Shown here one piece after another: positions 7,428-15,905 of a stretch of 64,000 nucleotides of DNA. Location: positions 4,068,001 through 4,132,000 of the forward strand of contig NC_011772.1 in NCBI RefSeq assembly GCF_000021305.1, written 5' to 3'. The position numbers were made by a program, and so were the translations under genes. Positions within the stretch are counted from its first letter, which is position 1. Each line of letters starts with the position of its first letter. The notes below the pieces were generated by a model. The model worked only from the letters and a program-made list of their open reading frames with translations. It made no database searches and was not told the origin of the DNA. Source of the stretch: Bacillus cereus G9842. GTDB taxonomy: Bacteria > Bacillota > Bacilli > Bacillales > Bacillaceae_G.

Positions 7428-9017
7428 ATGTGGAAAAAAATTATTCCTGCCGTTGCTGTTTTAAGCACTATTACTTTTTCAAGCGTATTTGCCGCTCCCC
7501 CATCTCAGAATCCAGCTGAACAAAACCGCTACATAGACGTACAAATGCTTGGTATTAATGATTTCCATGGACAACTAGATACTGTTAAAAAAATTAATAA
7601 TAAAGAAGCTGGTGGCGCTGATTACTTAGCTACTTATTTAAAAGAACGTAAAAAACAAAACCCTAATACACTTCTCGTACATGCTGGTGATATCGTCGGA
7701 GCTAGTCCACCAGTTTCAGCATTATTACAGGATGAACCGACGATTGAATTTTTAAATGATTTAAAATTTGATGTTGGTACAATCGGAAACCATGAATTTG
7801 ATGAAGGCATTGATGAAATGAAACGCCTCATTTACGGTGGATATCATGAAAAAACAGGGAATTTCAAAGGGGCTAACTTCCCCTATGTAGCTGCTAACTT
7901 CTATAACAAATCAACTGGCCGCTTATTTTTACCACCATTTACTGTAAAAATGGTAGATGGTGTTCCTGTAGGATTCATTGGTGTTGTTACAACTGATACA
8001 CCAAATGTCGTTATGCCTACGATGCTTAAAAATGTACAAATTACTGATGAAGTAGAAGCAATTAATAAATCAACACAACAATTAAAACGCCTCGGCGTTA
8101 AATCTATCGTCGTTCTTGCTCATGTCGGTGGAACAACCGATGAGTCTGGGGTAACAAATGGCGACCTTACTCGAATTGCAAATGAAACAGACCCAGAAGT
8201 TGATGTTATTTTCGGTGGACATAGTCATACGTATGTAAATGGTACAGTAAATAATAAGCTAATTGTCCAAGCAAATTCTTACGGCACGGCTTTCTCAGAC
8301 GTGGATGTAACAATTGATCGTAAAACAAAGGATATTATAAAGAAAAAAGCTGAAGTTGTTACAACGTATCATGAAGGTGTAGAACCTGATAAACAAGTAA
8401 AGAAAAAACTAGATCAATATAAAGAAAAAATCGCACCACTTGTAAATGAAGTGGTCGGAAAATCTACAGCATCTATCGACCGTAAACAAAATGATGCTGG
8501 TGAGTCCACTCTTGGAAATTTAGTTGCCGATGCTCAGCGTCAAACGATGCAAACTCAAATCGCCCTCATGAATCCTGGTGGCATTCGTAATGACTTAGAT
8601 GCTGGTGATATTACGTGGGGTGAGTTATACGGCATTCAACCTTTTGGAAATCAATTGATTAAAGTAGATTTAACAGGTCAAGACATTCGCGATATTTTAA
8701 ATCAGCAATGGCAAAAAGGAACAACAAGAATGCTTCAAATTTCAGGTATTCAATATGCGTGGGATGCAAATAAACCAAACGGTGAAAAAGTTACAAATAT
8801 ACGTTTAACAAACGGAGAAGAATTATCTCCATCTAAAACGTATAGCGTAGTTGCAAATGCTTTCTTAGCTTCTGGCGGTGACGGATTCATATCATTTAAA
8901 AATGGTAAAAATGCAGAAACTGGTCCAAACGACTTTGAAGCGTTAGTCGATTACGTAAAACAATTAAAAGAACCAATTCAGCCAGTTATTGATGGAAGAA
9001 TCCAAAAAGTAAATTAA
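7428..9017 (+). CDS. Secreted 5'-nucleotidase / 2',3'-cyclic phosphodiesterase family protein
   Basis: 529 aa. Signal peptide MWKKIIPAVAVLSTITFSSV with cleavage after VFA. The N-terminal metallophosphoesterase domain carries NDFHGQLD, HAGDIVG, GNHEFDEG, VLAHVGG and GGHSHTY (dimetal ligands). The C-terminal 5'-nucleotidase domain (about 350-525) has NPGGIRNDLDAG and FLASGGDGF. It should dephosphorylate extracellular nucleotides for nucleoside and phosphate scavenging. There is no LPxTG motif or membrane anchor, unlike the paralogue at 28.2 kb, so it is probably released. ATG follows AAAGGAG. Confidence 0.92.
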   Translation: MWKKIIPAVAVLSTITFSSVFAAPPSQNPAEQNRYIDVQMLGINDFHGQLDTVKKINNKEAGGADYLATYLKERKKQNPNTLLVHAGDIVGASPPVSALLQDEPTIEFLNDLKFDVGTIGNHEFDEGIDEMKRLIYGGYHEKTGNFKGANFPYVAANFYNKSTGRLFLPPFTVKMVDGVPVGFIGVVTTDTPNVVMPTMLKNVQITDEVEAINKSTQQLKRLGVKSIVVLAHVGGTTDESGVTNGDLTRIANETDPEVDVIFGGHSHTYVNGTVNNKLIVQANSYGTAFSDVDVTIDRKTKDIIKKKAEVVTTYHEGVEPDKQVKKKLDQYKEKIAPLVNEVVGKSTASIDRKQNDAGESTLGNLVADAQRQTMQTQIALMNPGGIRNDLDAGDITWGELYGIQPFGNQLIKVDLTGQDIRDILNQQWQKGTTRMLQISGIQYAWDANKPNGEKVTNIRLTNGEELSPSKTYSVVANAFLASGGDGFISFKNGKNAETGPNDFEALVDYVKQLKEPIQPVIDGRIQKVN

Positions 9018-9100
9018 GTGTTTCTCTAATAAGAAATTTCATTTTTCACGCCATAAAAGATTTGCACTAATCCTGTATTTATACGTAATATGCATCATAA

Positions 9101-9138
9101 AAAGGATACTCGTTCTTCCAATGAACATAGTATCCTTT
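9101..9138. terminator. Bidirectional terminator
   Basis: Stem AAAGGATACT/AGTATCCTTT with an inner GTTC/GAAC stem, between convergent genes. Confidence 0.7.
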
Positions 9139-9141
9139 TCT

Positions 9142-9618
9142 TTAGTTATCAAAATGTGATGTTTTGTTAAATTCATATTGCTGTAAAAATTGTTGCAACG
9201 CCTCTTCTACAATTTTAGATTTTTGAATTCCTTTCGATTCTGATATAAGGTCCAATCTTGCTAATATTTCTGTATTAATAGAAAAGGTGCGTCTCTTTTT
9301 CTCTGTACTTTTACTCATAATTGGTGCAATTACTTCTTCTCTTCTTCTTAATAATTCATAAATACTTTGTAATTGCTCATAAATTAATAATTGATAATCT
9401 GTTTTCTCATATTGAAGGGCGGTCGCTTCTTGGAGTTGTAAGTGACGTGGTTCTTCTCCATCTCCTACAAAAATACGTTTCTTCTGCTCTCCATCATATT
9501 CGTATCCAATCAATCTTAATTTCTTCGATAATGTATACGGGCTTATTTCAAGACGTTTTGCTATAATAGCGATGGATTCACGCCTATTTAAACCATCTAT
9601 AATTTCTCCAATCGTCAC
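9142..9618 (-). CDS. HTH plus ribbon-helix-helix DNA-binding protein
   Basis: 158 aa from a GTG start behind GGAGGAGGG. Residues 1-40 (IGEIIDGLNRRESIAIIAKR, then LEISPYTLSKKLRLIGY) look like a helix-turn-helix. Residues 110-150 (RRTFSINTEILARLDLISES, then KGIQKSKIVEEALQQFLQQY) match a CopG/Arc-type ribbon-helix-helix. The arrangement suggests a regulator of replication, partition or transcription, but no partner gene is adjacent. Target unknown. Confidence 0.65.
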   Translation of the reverse strand: MTIGEIIDGLNRRESIAIIAKRLEISPYTLSKKLRLIGYEYDGEQKKRIFVGDGEEPRHLQLQEATALQYEKTDYQLLIYEQLQSIYELLRRREEVIAPIMSKSTEKKRRTFSINTEILARLDLISESKGIQKSKIVEEALQQFLQQYEFNKTSHFDN

Positions 9619-9739
9619 AATTTCCCTCCTCCCGTGTTGAAATGACACTAGTATGGTATGTTACAATGATTTTCTAACAGTATATGCAAAATGAATAGCC
9701 TGTGCGATTCATACGATTTCACAAAAGGAGGTTTTCAAT

Positions 9740-10738
9740 ATGCTTTTGCGTAGCTATACCCCTCAGTTCTATACTGAAAACAAACAACTCATTCCTAATA
9801 GTATCGCTACGATAGAAAGCGTTATGATTAATAATCGAAAACAAACTCTCCTTATGCGTGGGCAAAACGTAGAGCAGCCTATTTTATTATGCTGCCATGG
9901 TGGACCCGGCATGGCACAAATCGGATTTATTCGTCATTTTCAAAAAGAATTAGAGAAGCACTTTATTGTTATTAATTGGGATCAGCGCGGGGCGGGTAAA
10001 TCTTTTTCAATGAAAGATTTCGGAGCAAATTTTACAATCGAACAATTCGTTTCCGATGCAAAAGAAGTGATTCAATATGCACTTAAAAGGTTCAACAAAC
10101 AAAAACTATTTCTCGCTGGTCATTCTTGGGGAAGTATTATTGGGCTTAACATAGCACATCAATATCCAAAGTATATCGAGGCTTACATCGGTATTGGGCA
10201 AATTGTACATATGAAACAAAATGAAGAATTGCTATATCAACATTTAATTAGTTCTGCAAAAAAACATGATCATAAAAAAGCATTAGCTTCCCTTTTAAAA
10301 TTAGGAAAACCACCATTTTTAGATATGAGACGTCTTATTATTCAAAGAAAGTGGCTTGGCACATTCGGAGGAGCAATCCAAAACGGATCTTCCTTTTCTT
10401 TCATACGAAAAGGTTTCTTTTCTCCTGAATATACGCTATTAGATTGGTTCAAGTTTCTCGCAGGAAATTTAAAATCTGGCGTTTTATGGGAAGAAATGCT
10501 GACAATCGATTTCTTTTCTTCTATCTCAAGTTTATCTATTCCAGTTTATTTTTGTTCTGGTCGCTATGATTATCAAACTCCTTATGCACTCGTTCAGGAA
10601 TATTGCGATATTATTGAAGCGCCTATAAAAAAAATGATTTGGTTCCCAAATTCAGCACATTCTCCTGATCTAGAAGAACCAGAATTATTCGCCAATTCTT
10701 TGCAATCAATTAAACAAGAGCTAGCTTTTCAGCATTAG
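9740..10738 (+). CDS. Alpha/beta hydrolase, prolyl-iminopeptidase-like (S33)
   Basis: 332 aa. The oxyanion motif HGGPGMAQIGF, NWDQRGAGKS, nucleophile elbow GHSWGS, a late Asp (CSGRYDYQTP) and His (NSAHSPDLEEPE) form a full catalytic set. HGGPG is typical of proline iminopeptidases. The cap region (about 160-270) is divergent, so peptidase specificity is uncertain. No signal peptide; cytoplasmic. AAAGGAGG precedes the start. Confidence 0.85.
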   Translation: MLLRSYTPQFYTENKQLIPNSIATIESVMINNRKQTLLMRGQNVEQPILLCCHGGPGMAQIGFIRHFQKELEKHFIVINWDQRGAGKSFSMKDFGANFTIEQFVSDAKEVIQYALKRFNKQKLFLAGHSWGSIIGLNIAHQYPKYIEAYIGIGQIVHMKQNEELLYQHLISSAKKHDHKKALASLLKLGKPPFLDMRRLIIQRKWLGTFGGAIQNGSSFSFIRKGFFSPEYTLLDWFKFLAGNLKSGVLWEEMLTIDFFSSISSLSIPVYFCSGRYDYQTPYALVQEYCDIIEAPIKKMIWFPNSAHSPDLEEPELFANSLQSIKQELAFQH

Positions 10739-10869
10739 TAACAAAAGGCTCTTTTACATTTCATAGAAAACATTTTATAATAATATGTCGCAAGTATGTA
10801 TAAACATAGCAAAATGTTTCATATTTACTTGTCTTAACAGAATAAAAATTTAGGGAGATTACATTTATT

Positions 10870-12189
10870 ATGAACGCTGTACTCGTCGCAGTAGCAATTA
10901 TGCTATTGCTTAGTTTGTTACGTGTCCAGGTCATTGTCGCCATCATTGTTGGAGCTTTAACAGGCGGAATTATCGGCGGACTCGGTATTTCAGAAACGAT
11001 TAACACTTTTACAACTGGTCTTGGAAACAGTGCTCCAATCGCTTTAAGTTATGCAATGCTTGGTGGTTTCGCTATTTCCCTTTCCAAAACAGGACTTCCA
11101 GATGCTATGATTCAAACTGCATTAAAATGGATTGGCAATGAACAAGACACGAAAAAACAAGTTTATTCTAAAATACTTATTTTATTCATTATTTTAACGA
11201 TGGCTTGTTTCTCACAAAATGTGATTCCTGTTCACATTGCTTTCATCCCCATCTTAATTCCAGCACTTTTAAAAGTATTAAATGAGCTGAAAGTGGATCG
11301 AAGACTTGTCACGTGTATTATTACATTTGGATTAATTACTCCTTATATGTGGATCCCTGCAGGGTTCGGAAAAATTTATCATGACGTATTGCAAACCAAC
11401 GCTGCGCAAAGCGGTCTTACATTTGATGTCACACTTATTCCAAAAGCAATGACTATTCCAGCACTCGGTATGATTATTGGATTATGTGTAGCGGTATTCA
11501 TTACGTACCGAAAACCTCGTACGTATGAAACAGAACAAATTCATACTACCGAAAATGAGATCGTTCCCTATACAAAACGTAGCATTACTTTCGGGTTATT
11601 ATCTATCATTGCTACATTAACTGTTCAATTAACAACAGAATCAATGATTTTCGGTGCTTTAGCAGGTATTATCGTCTTATCAGTAAGTGGTAGTCTACCA
11701 CTTAAAGAAGCAGATGCGATATTAACAAGCGGAATGCGTATGATGTCCTTTATTGGCTTTGTTATGATTGCTGCCGCTGGATTCGGCGCTGTTCTTCGAA
11801 AAACAGGACATGTTGAATCTCTGGTGCAAACGAGTGCACATATAATCGGAAATAACAAACCACTCGCTGCATTTCTTATGCTTGTTATTGGACTTCTCGT
11901 TACGATGGGAATTGGTTCATCCTTTTCAACCATCCCTATCTTAACAACAATTTTTGTACCTCTGTGCATTCAGCTTGGATTTAGTCCGATGGCTACAATT
12001 GCAATTATTGGTACAGCCGGAGCGCTAGGTGACGCAGGATCTCCAGCATCAGATAGTACCCTCGGACCAACATCCGGTTTAAATGCTGATGGTCAGCACC
12101 ATCATATATGGGATACATGTGTACCCACTTTTCTACATTACAATATACCGTTACTTATATTTGGCTTTATTGCCGCAATTACATTATAA
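10870..12189 (+). CDS. YuiF-type Na+/H+ antiporter family transporter
   Basis: 439 aa with 11-12 hydrophobic segments. Starts MNAVLVAVAIMLLLSLLRVQ and carries GGLGISETINTFTTGLGN and GALGDAGSPASDSTLGPTSG, a conserved polar motif of the NhaC/arsenite-permease-like superfamily. Related proteins (B. subtilis YuiF) are annotated as Na+/H+ antiporters or amino-acid permeases; substrate cannot be fixed from sequence. Convergent with the LacI-type regulator. Confidence 0.8.
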   Translation: MNAVLVAVAIMLLLSLLRVQVIVAIIVGALTGGIIGGLGISETINTFTTGLGNSAPIALSYAMLGGFAISLSKTGLPDAMIQTALKWIGNEQDTKKQVYSKILILFIILTMACFSQNVIPVHIAFIPILIPALLKVLNELKVDRRLVTCIITFGLITPYMWIPAGFGKIYHDVLQTNAAQSGLTFDVTLIPKAMTIPALGMIIGLCVAVFITYRKPRTYETEQIHTTENEIVPYTKRSITFGLLSIIATLTVQLTTESMIFGALAGIIVLSVSGSLPLKEADAILTSGMRMMSFIGFVMIAAAGFGAVLRKTGHVESLVQTSAHIIGNNKPLAAFLMLVIGLLVTMGIGSSFSTIPILTTIFVPLCIQLGFSPMATIAIIGTAGALGDAGSPASDSTLGPTSGLNADGQHHHIWDTCVPTFLHYNIPLLIFGFIAAITL

Positions 12190-12215
12190 AAAGGTGCGTA
12201 TAAAACGCACCTTTT
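12189..12215. terminator. Bidirectional terminator
   Basis: Stem AAAAGGTGCGT/ACGCACCTTTT, 5-base loop, between convergent genes. Confidence 0.85.
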
Positions 12216-13077
12216 ACTTTTTTATTTTTCCTTTTAATTGTTGAAAAGCTACTTTTCCGTTATCTTTGACATAGCTTTCAATTGCCGGTAGTGATGAACC
12301 TATCCATTCACACTCTATGCTCCCATTCGGTCCAACAATTTTTAATTTATCTGGTACATGTATATTTACAAATCTTGCTGACCGAATTAACTCAATAGCA
12401 ATCTGATCACTTGAGGTTACAATTCCATCTATATACGGATTGTTTCGCAATAATGTAATAAACTGTTTATTTGTATACCCTTGTACACATTCTTCTCGAT
12501 AAGAGATTCCTTCATCCCAAACAGTATCTAAAAAACCTGCTATATGATCTTCCATTTCTTCACTTTCTTCTCCCTCACCGAAATATGCAAGAAAGTGACA
12601 CCCTTTCTCTTTTAATAAAGAAACAGCCCTCTGTCCACTTTCATAATAATTTCCATGTGATTGTTGCTCATCAATCACAACAAACGGAAATGGAATTTCT
12701 CCTATACTTTTAAAAACGGATTTTGTTAAAATAACACCTGCAACGTTATTCTCCTTCAACATATATATGTATCTATCTTTATTCTCTATATTACAAACAA
12801 TGATTTGATATCCTTCTTTATATGCTATTTCCTCAATACAATGTAGCAAAGTGATGTTTGATGGGTCATATAGATTATCTACAAGTAATGCAATTATCGT
12901 TGAATTCTCTTTAAATAGTGGCTTCGCTGCACTGTTTGGCCTATAACGTAATTCTTCAATTGCTTCCTTTACTTGTTTTACTGTGTCCTCATGAACATAT
13001 CCTTTTTCATTAATAACTCGTGAAACGGTTGCGACTGAAACACCTGCCAATTTTGCAACATCACGTATAGTTGCCAC
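12214..13077 (-). CDS. LacI family transcriptional regulator
   Basis: 287 aa from a GTG start (SD AAGGGGTG). N-terminal LacI helix-turn-helix and hinge: TIRDVAKLAGVSVATVSRVI, then a hinge helix near residues 48-58. The rest is a periplasmic-binding-like effector domain. It is about 45 residues shorter than typical LacI/CcpA proteins, mainly in the effector domain, but the frame is open and ends in a normal PAIESYVKDNGKVAFQQL helix. No sugar operon adjoins it, so the regulon is unknown. Confidence 0.9.
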   Translation of the reverse strand: MATIRDVAKLAGVSVATVSRVINEKGYVHEDTVKQVKEAIEELRYRPNSAAKPLFKENSTIIALLVDNLYDPSNITLLHCIEEIAYKEGYQIIVCNIENKDRYIYMLKENNVAGVILTKSVFKSIGEIPFPFVVIDEQQSHGNYYESGQRAVSLLKEKGCHFLAYFGEGEESEEMEDHIAGFLDTVWDEGISYREECVQGYTNKQFITLLRNNPYIDGIVTSSDQIAIELIRSARFVNIHVPDKLKIVGPNGSIECEWIGSSLPAIESYVKDNGKVAFQQLKGKIKK

Positions 13078-13176
13078 ATCGTCACCCCTTAATATGGTAA
13101 TAGATTACAATTTTACGGTAACCTAAATTACACTATCCGTCAAGATTAATAACTCATATTTCTGAAAATTGTTACA

Positions 13177-13659
13177 TCATTTCACTAAACGATACTCCAA
13201 CTGAATTTCATGTAAAATTGGGATATTATCATATCCAATACGTGGAATTTCTTTCTTTATTTTTCGTGCCTCCTCTACCGCATTCACATATAAATTAGTC
13301 ATTACAAAATTACGTTTTTGGTAAAATCGTAACGCATTCATATTATCATTTGTTGTAATAAGACAAACCTGCCTGCACCGTTCTTCTTCTGCAACTTGCA
13401 ATACACAATCCACAAGCTTCTTCCCTATTCCTTTTCTTTCTTCAATACTATCTAACGATATAATTTCACACATATTTCCAGTCACTTCATACGTTATAAT
13501 TCCGATTATTCTGTCATTAGAAAACGCAACAAATCCTGGCAACTCTTCTAATTGATGCCCCTTACCACGTGAAACCATCAATGAACTTCCCCAGTTCTCA
13601 CACATAAACATTCGAATTGTTTCTTTCATCGTTGGCGTAATTTTTTGTATATGCACCAT
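13177..13659 (-). CDS. GNAT family acetyltransferase
   Basis: 160 aa. Acetyl-CoA motif A is visible as SLDSIEERKGIGKKLVDCVL, then CLITTNDNMNALRFYQKRNF (motif B). Early FVAFSNDRIIGIITYEVTGN fits strands of the fold. Substrate unknown. Divergent from yqkD across a palindromic site at 13686-13710. Confidence 0.85.
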   Translation of the reverse strand: MVHIQKITPTMKETIRMFMCENWGSSLMVSRGKGHQLEELPGFVAFSNDRIIGIITYEVTGNMCEIISLDSIEERKGIGKKLVDCVLQVAEEERCRQVCLITTNDNMNALRFYQKRNFVMTNLYVNAVEEARKIKKEIPRIGYDNIPILHEIQLEYRLVK

Positions 13660-13685
13660 TTCCTATTTCTCCCCTTTTATATCAT

Positions 13686-13710
13686 TGTGATACAATATAA
13701 GTGTATCACA
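13686..13710. promoter_or_regulatory. 25-bp palindrome, candidate operator
   Basis: TGTGATACA-N7-TGTATCACA, perfect 9-bp arms, in the 81-bp divergent gap between the acetyltransferase and yqkD. A TACAAT hexamer overlaps the left arm. No nearby regulator gene obviously matches it. Confidence 0.55.
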
Positions 13711-13740
13711 TGTAACGGTATTTGGAGGATGAGGTAAAGT

Positions 13741-14664
13741 ATGAAACGTTTTTTTGCAGCATTGTTTACTGTACTAGGTGCGATAACAGCCCTTGGGATT
13801 TTCTTTACAAATAAAGTGATGTATTTAAAGAAAAAAACAGAGGAAGAAGTACTCGAAAGAGAAACGAAAAAACATTTTCGTATAGAAGATTTTGATGCTC
13901 TTCATAAAGAAGAAATTCATATTCCTTCACAATTCGGATATGATCTTCACGGCTATTACATTCCTGCTGGTCATTCCAATAAGTTTATGATTTTTTGTCA
14001 CGGCGTAACTGTAAATAAAATGAACTCTGTAAAATATGCAAGGTTATTTTTAAACAGAGGGTATAATGTCGTTATTTATGATCATCGTCGTCATGGTAAA
14101 ACTGGCGGAAAAACAACAAGCTATGGATACTATGAAAAACATGATTTAAAATCTGTAGTTGACTGGCTAAAAAGTCGCTTTGGAACAAATATAACACTCG
14201 GTATTCATGGTGAATCTATGGGAGCTGCAACACTTCTTCAATACGCAGGACTTGTAGAAGATGGTGCTGATTTCTATATTGCAGATTGTCCTTTCTCTGA
14301 TTTTCACGGACAATTACAGCACCGTTTAAAGGTTGAATTCCATTTACCAAAATGGCCTTTATTACCTTTAGCAAATGCTTTTTTAAAAGTGCGTGACGGT
14401 TATACGATTCGCGAAGTTTCACCAATTGATTGTATAAAAAATATTAACAATCCCATCCTCTTTATTCATAGTAAAGATGATGATTATATTTTAGCTGATA
14501 TGACGAAATCACTATATGAAGCAAAAGAAAACAATAAACAACTTTATATTGCAGAACGTGGTGCACACGCTTGCTCTTATAACGAAAATAAAGAAGAGTA
14601 CGAAGCAGCCATCGATCAATTTTTAAACACATATGTGAAAGAAACAAAAAACAGGCTTGCATAA
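13741..14664 (+). CDS. yqkD: Membrane-anchored alpha/beta hydrolase YqkD
   Basis: 307 aa. N-terminal anchor about 5-24 (FAALFTVLGAITALGIFF) followed by KKKTEEEV. The fold motifs are CHGVT (oxyanion), YDHRRHGKTGG, nucleophile elbow GESMGA (Ser159), Asp in IHSKDDDYIL and His in RGAHACSY. Catalytic domain position relative to the membrane is uncertain. Size, start and neighbourhood (yqkC, yqkE and yqkF nearby) match B. subtilis YqkD. Substrate unknown. Confidence 0.85.
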   Translation: MKRFFAALFTVLGAITALGIFFTNKVMYLKKKTEEEVLERETKKHFRIEDFDALHKEEIHIPSQFGYDLHGYYIPAGHSNKFMIFCHGVTVNKMNSVKYARLFLNRGYNVVIYDHRRHGKTGGKTTSYGYYEKHDLKSVVDWLKSRFGTNITLGIHGESMGAATLLQYAGLVEDGADFYIADCPFSDFHGQLQHRLKVEFHLPKWPLLPLANAFLKVRDGYTIREVSPIDCIKNINNPILFIHSKDDDYILADMTKSLYEAKENNKQLYIAERGAHACSYNENKEEYEAAIDQFLNTYVKETKNRLA

Positions 14665-14676
14665 GCCTGTTTTTTT
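14646..14676. terminator. Bidirectional terminator yqkD / yqkC
   Basis: AAAAACAGGCTT-GCAT-AAGCCTGTTTTTTT. Confidence 0.88.
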
Positions 14677-14920
14677 ATTGCGCTAAAACGTCTGTAACTT
14701 GTTCCATATTTTCAGAAATCCATTGCATTGCATCATCTAACGTTGGGAATTCTGTCGTTTGAAATGTTACTTCATCTTGAAGTAACCAAACATCCTTTGC
14801 CTCTTGCCCTACACCTGCAATGGACCAATGTAACAAACTATATGGATGATTATCATTCAAAAATGATGCCCACGTGCGCTCATTTGCAATGTTTCGTAAT
14901 GTATGTAATTGTTTATCCAT
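14675..14920 (-). CDS. yqkC: YqkC family protein (DUF2552)
   Basis: 81 aa, soluble. Conserved-looking segments are RTWASFLNDNHPYSLLHWSI and DVWLLQDEVTFQTTEFPTLD, then DAMQWISENM. SD AAGGTGACGAGAG precedes the ATG. Convergent with yqkD as expected for the yqk cluster. Function unknown. Confidence 0.75.
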   Translation of the reverse strand: MDKQLHTLRNIANERTWASFLNDNHPYSLLHWSIAGVGQEAKDVWLLQDEVTFQTTEFPTLDDAMQWISENMEQVTDVLAQ

Positions 14921-15059
14921 CTCTCGTCACCTTACTCTAGTCAGTTATGAAAACTATTATAACACTCTCTTCTTTCTCAAACAAAGTGCTCTTTTTATAT
15001 TGTCAAGCACTTCCCTTGATTATATGATGAAATTAAGCGTTTGGGAAGGAGGGATAACG

Positions 15060-15266
15060 TTGGCAAAAGTACAAATTAAAGTAAATGATAATGGCTCTTT
15101 TCGCGTTACAGGGGACGTGGAATTAGTCGACTCACAAGGGAATGTATTCCCAGCAAAACCGGCATTTTCTTTATGCCGTTGTGGTTTATCAAAAAATATG
15201 CCTTATTGCGACGCTTCGCATAAAGGTAAATTCGAGTCTGTTGTTAGAGCACCAGAGGCAGAATAA
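15060..15266 (+). CDS. CDGSH-type [2Fe-2S] protein
   Basis: 68 aa from a TTG start after GGAGG. The cluster motif CRCGLSKNMPYCDASH supplies the 3-Cys-1-His ligands (C-x-C-x8-C-x3-H) of CDGSH/mitoNEET proteins, with Ala in place of the usual Gly in CDG. The N-terminal half (KVQIKVNDNGSFRVTGDVEL) is the short beta domain. Probably a small cytoplasmic electron-transfer or redox-sensing protein. Confidence 0.85.
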   Translation: MAKVQIKVNDNGSFRVTGDVELVDSQGNVFPAKPAFSLCRCGLSKNMPYCDASHKGKFESVVRAPEAE

Positions 15267-15440
15267 TTTTACATGTGACATGCACATTTTTTTGTGCATG
15301 TTTTTTCTTTTTAGCAACTCCGTTATATCCCTTCTCCTTACAACACTTCTAATACTTTTATTTCCATTCCAGCCCACATATATTTTCACACAATTCTTCA
15401 CATTCGAATATTTTTTACTAGCCTTTTATTTTTTTTGTGC

Positions 15441-15446
15441 TATAAT
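15441..15446 (+). promoter_or_regulatory. Extended -10 promoter of the rib operon
   Basis: TGCTATAAT gives an extended -10 (TGn-TATAAT); the -35 region is weak. It lies just before the FMN aptamer. Confidence 0.6.
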
Positions 15447-15457
15447 TTGAGCAAACA

Positions 15458-15600
15458 GCATCCTTCGGGGTCGGGTGAAATTCCCAACCGGCGGTGATGA
15501 AGTGAAAACTTCTAAGTCCGTGACCCGTTTTCAACTCGAAAACGGTGGATCTAGTGAAACTCTAGGGCCGACAGTATAGTCTGGATGGGAGAAGGATATG
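15458..15600 (+). ncRNA. FMN riboswitch (RFN element)
   Basis: Recognised by conserved blocks: CATCCTTCGGGGTCGGGTGA, ATTCCCAACCGGCGGT, AGTCCGTGACCC, GTGGATCTAGTGAAACTCTA, GGGCCGACAGTATAGTCTGG and ATGGGAGAAGGAT. The P1 ends ATCCTTC and GAAGGAT pair. It binds FMN and shuts off the riboflavin operon, here through downstream terminators. Confidence 0.95.
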
Positions 15601-15724
15601 TTTCTAGTTTTTTATATAGTGAATACACTTTTATTTCAGTATGCATATTTTTAAAGATTCATTTTGATTCTTTATATATGTTTAATTTTCTATACTTATT
15701 TTTTATACTGAAATAAAAAGAGAC

Positions 15725-15763
15725 AACTAGCGTTTAAAAATTCGATATTTTGCTAGGTTTTTT
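15725..15763 (+). terminator. First terminator-like hairpin of the rib leader
   Basis: AACTAGC pairs with GCTAGGTT (one bulge), an inner AAAAT/ATTTT extends the stem, then a run of T. Confidence 0.5.
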
Positions 15764-15847
15764 CCTTATGCAGAAATATCAATTATCGTTAGGTTTCTTT
15801 CCTATGCTTTCGTATTCAAACTATATTTCTAGAAATCACGTCTCCCA

Positions 15848-15880
15848 AACCCCAAGGATATTAAATCCTTGGGGTTTTTT
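15848..15880 (+). terminator. Second terminator of the rib leader
   Basis: Perfect 11-bp stem AACCCCAAGGA/TCCTTGGGGTT with a 7-base loop and T-rich tail, ending about 10 bases before the ribD ribosome site; the likely FMN-controlled terminator. Confidence 0.85.
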
Positions 15881-15905
15881 GATTTTTTTAGGAGAGGTGA
15901 AGAAA

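Larger units (their letters stand above)
15601..15905 (+). promoter_or_regulatory. Long rib leader expression platform
   Basis: About 300 bases between aptamer and ribD, unusually long. It holds an inverted repeat (CTTTTATTTCAGTAT at 15629 and ATACTGAAATAAAAG at 15705) and two terminator-like hairpins listed separately. No convincing gene is present. Confidence 0.6.
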
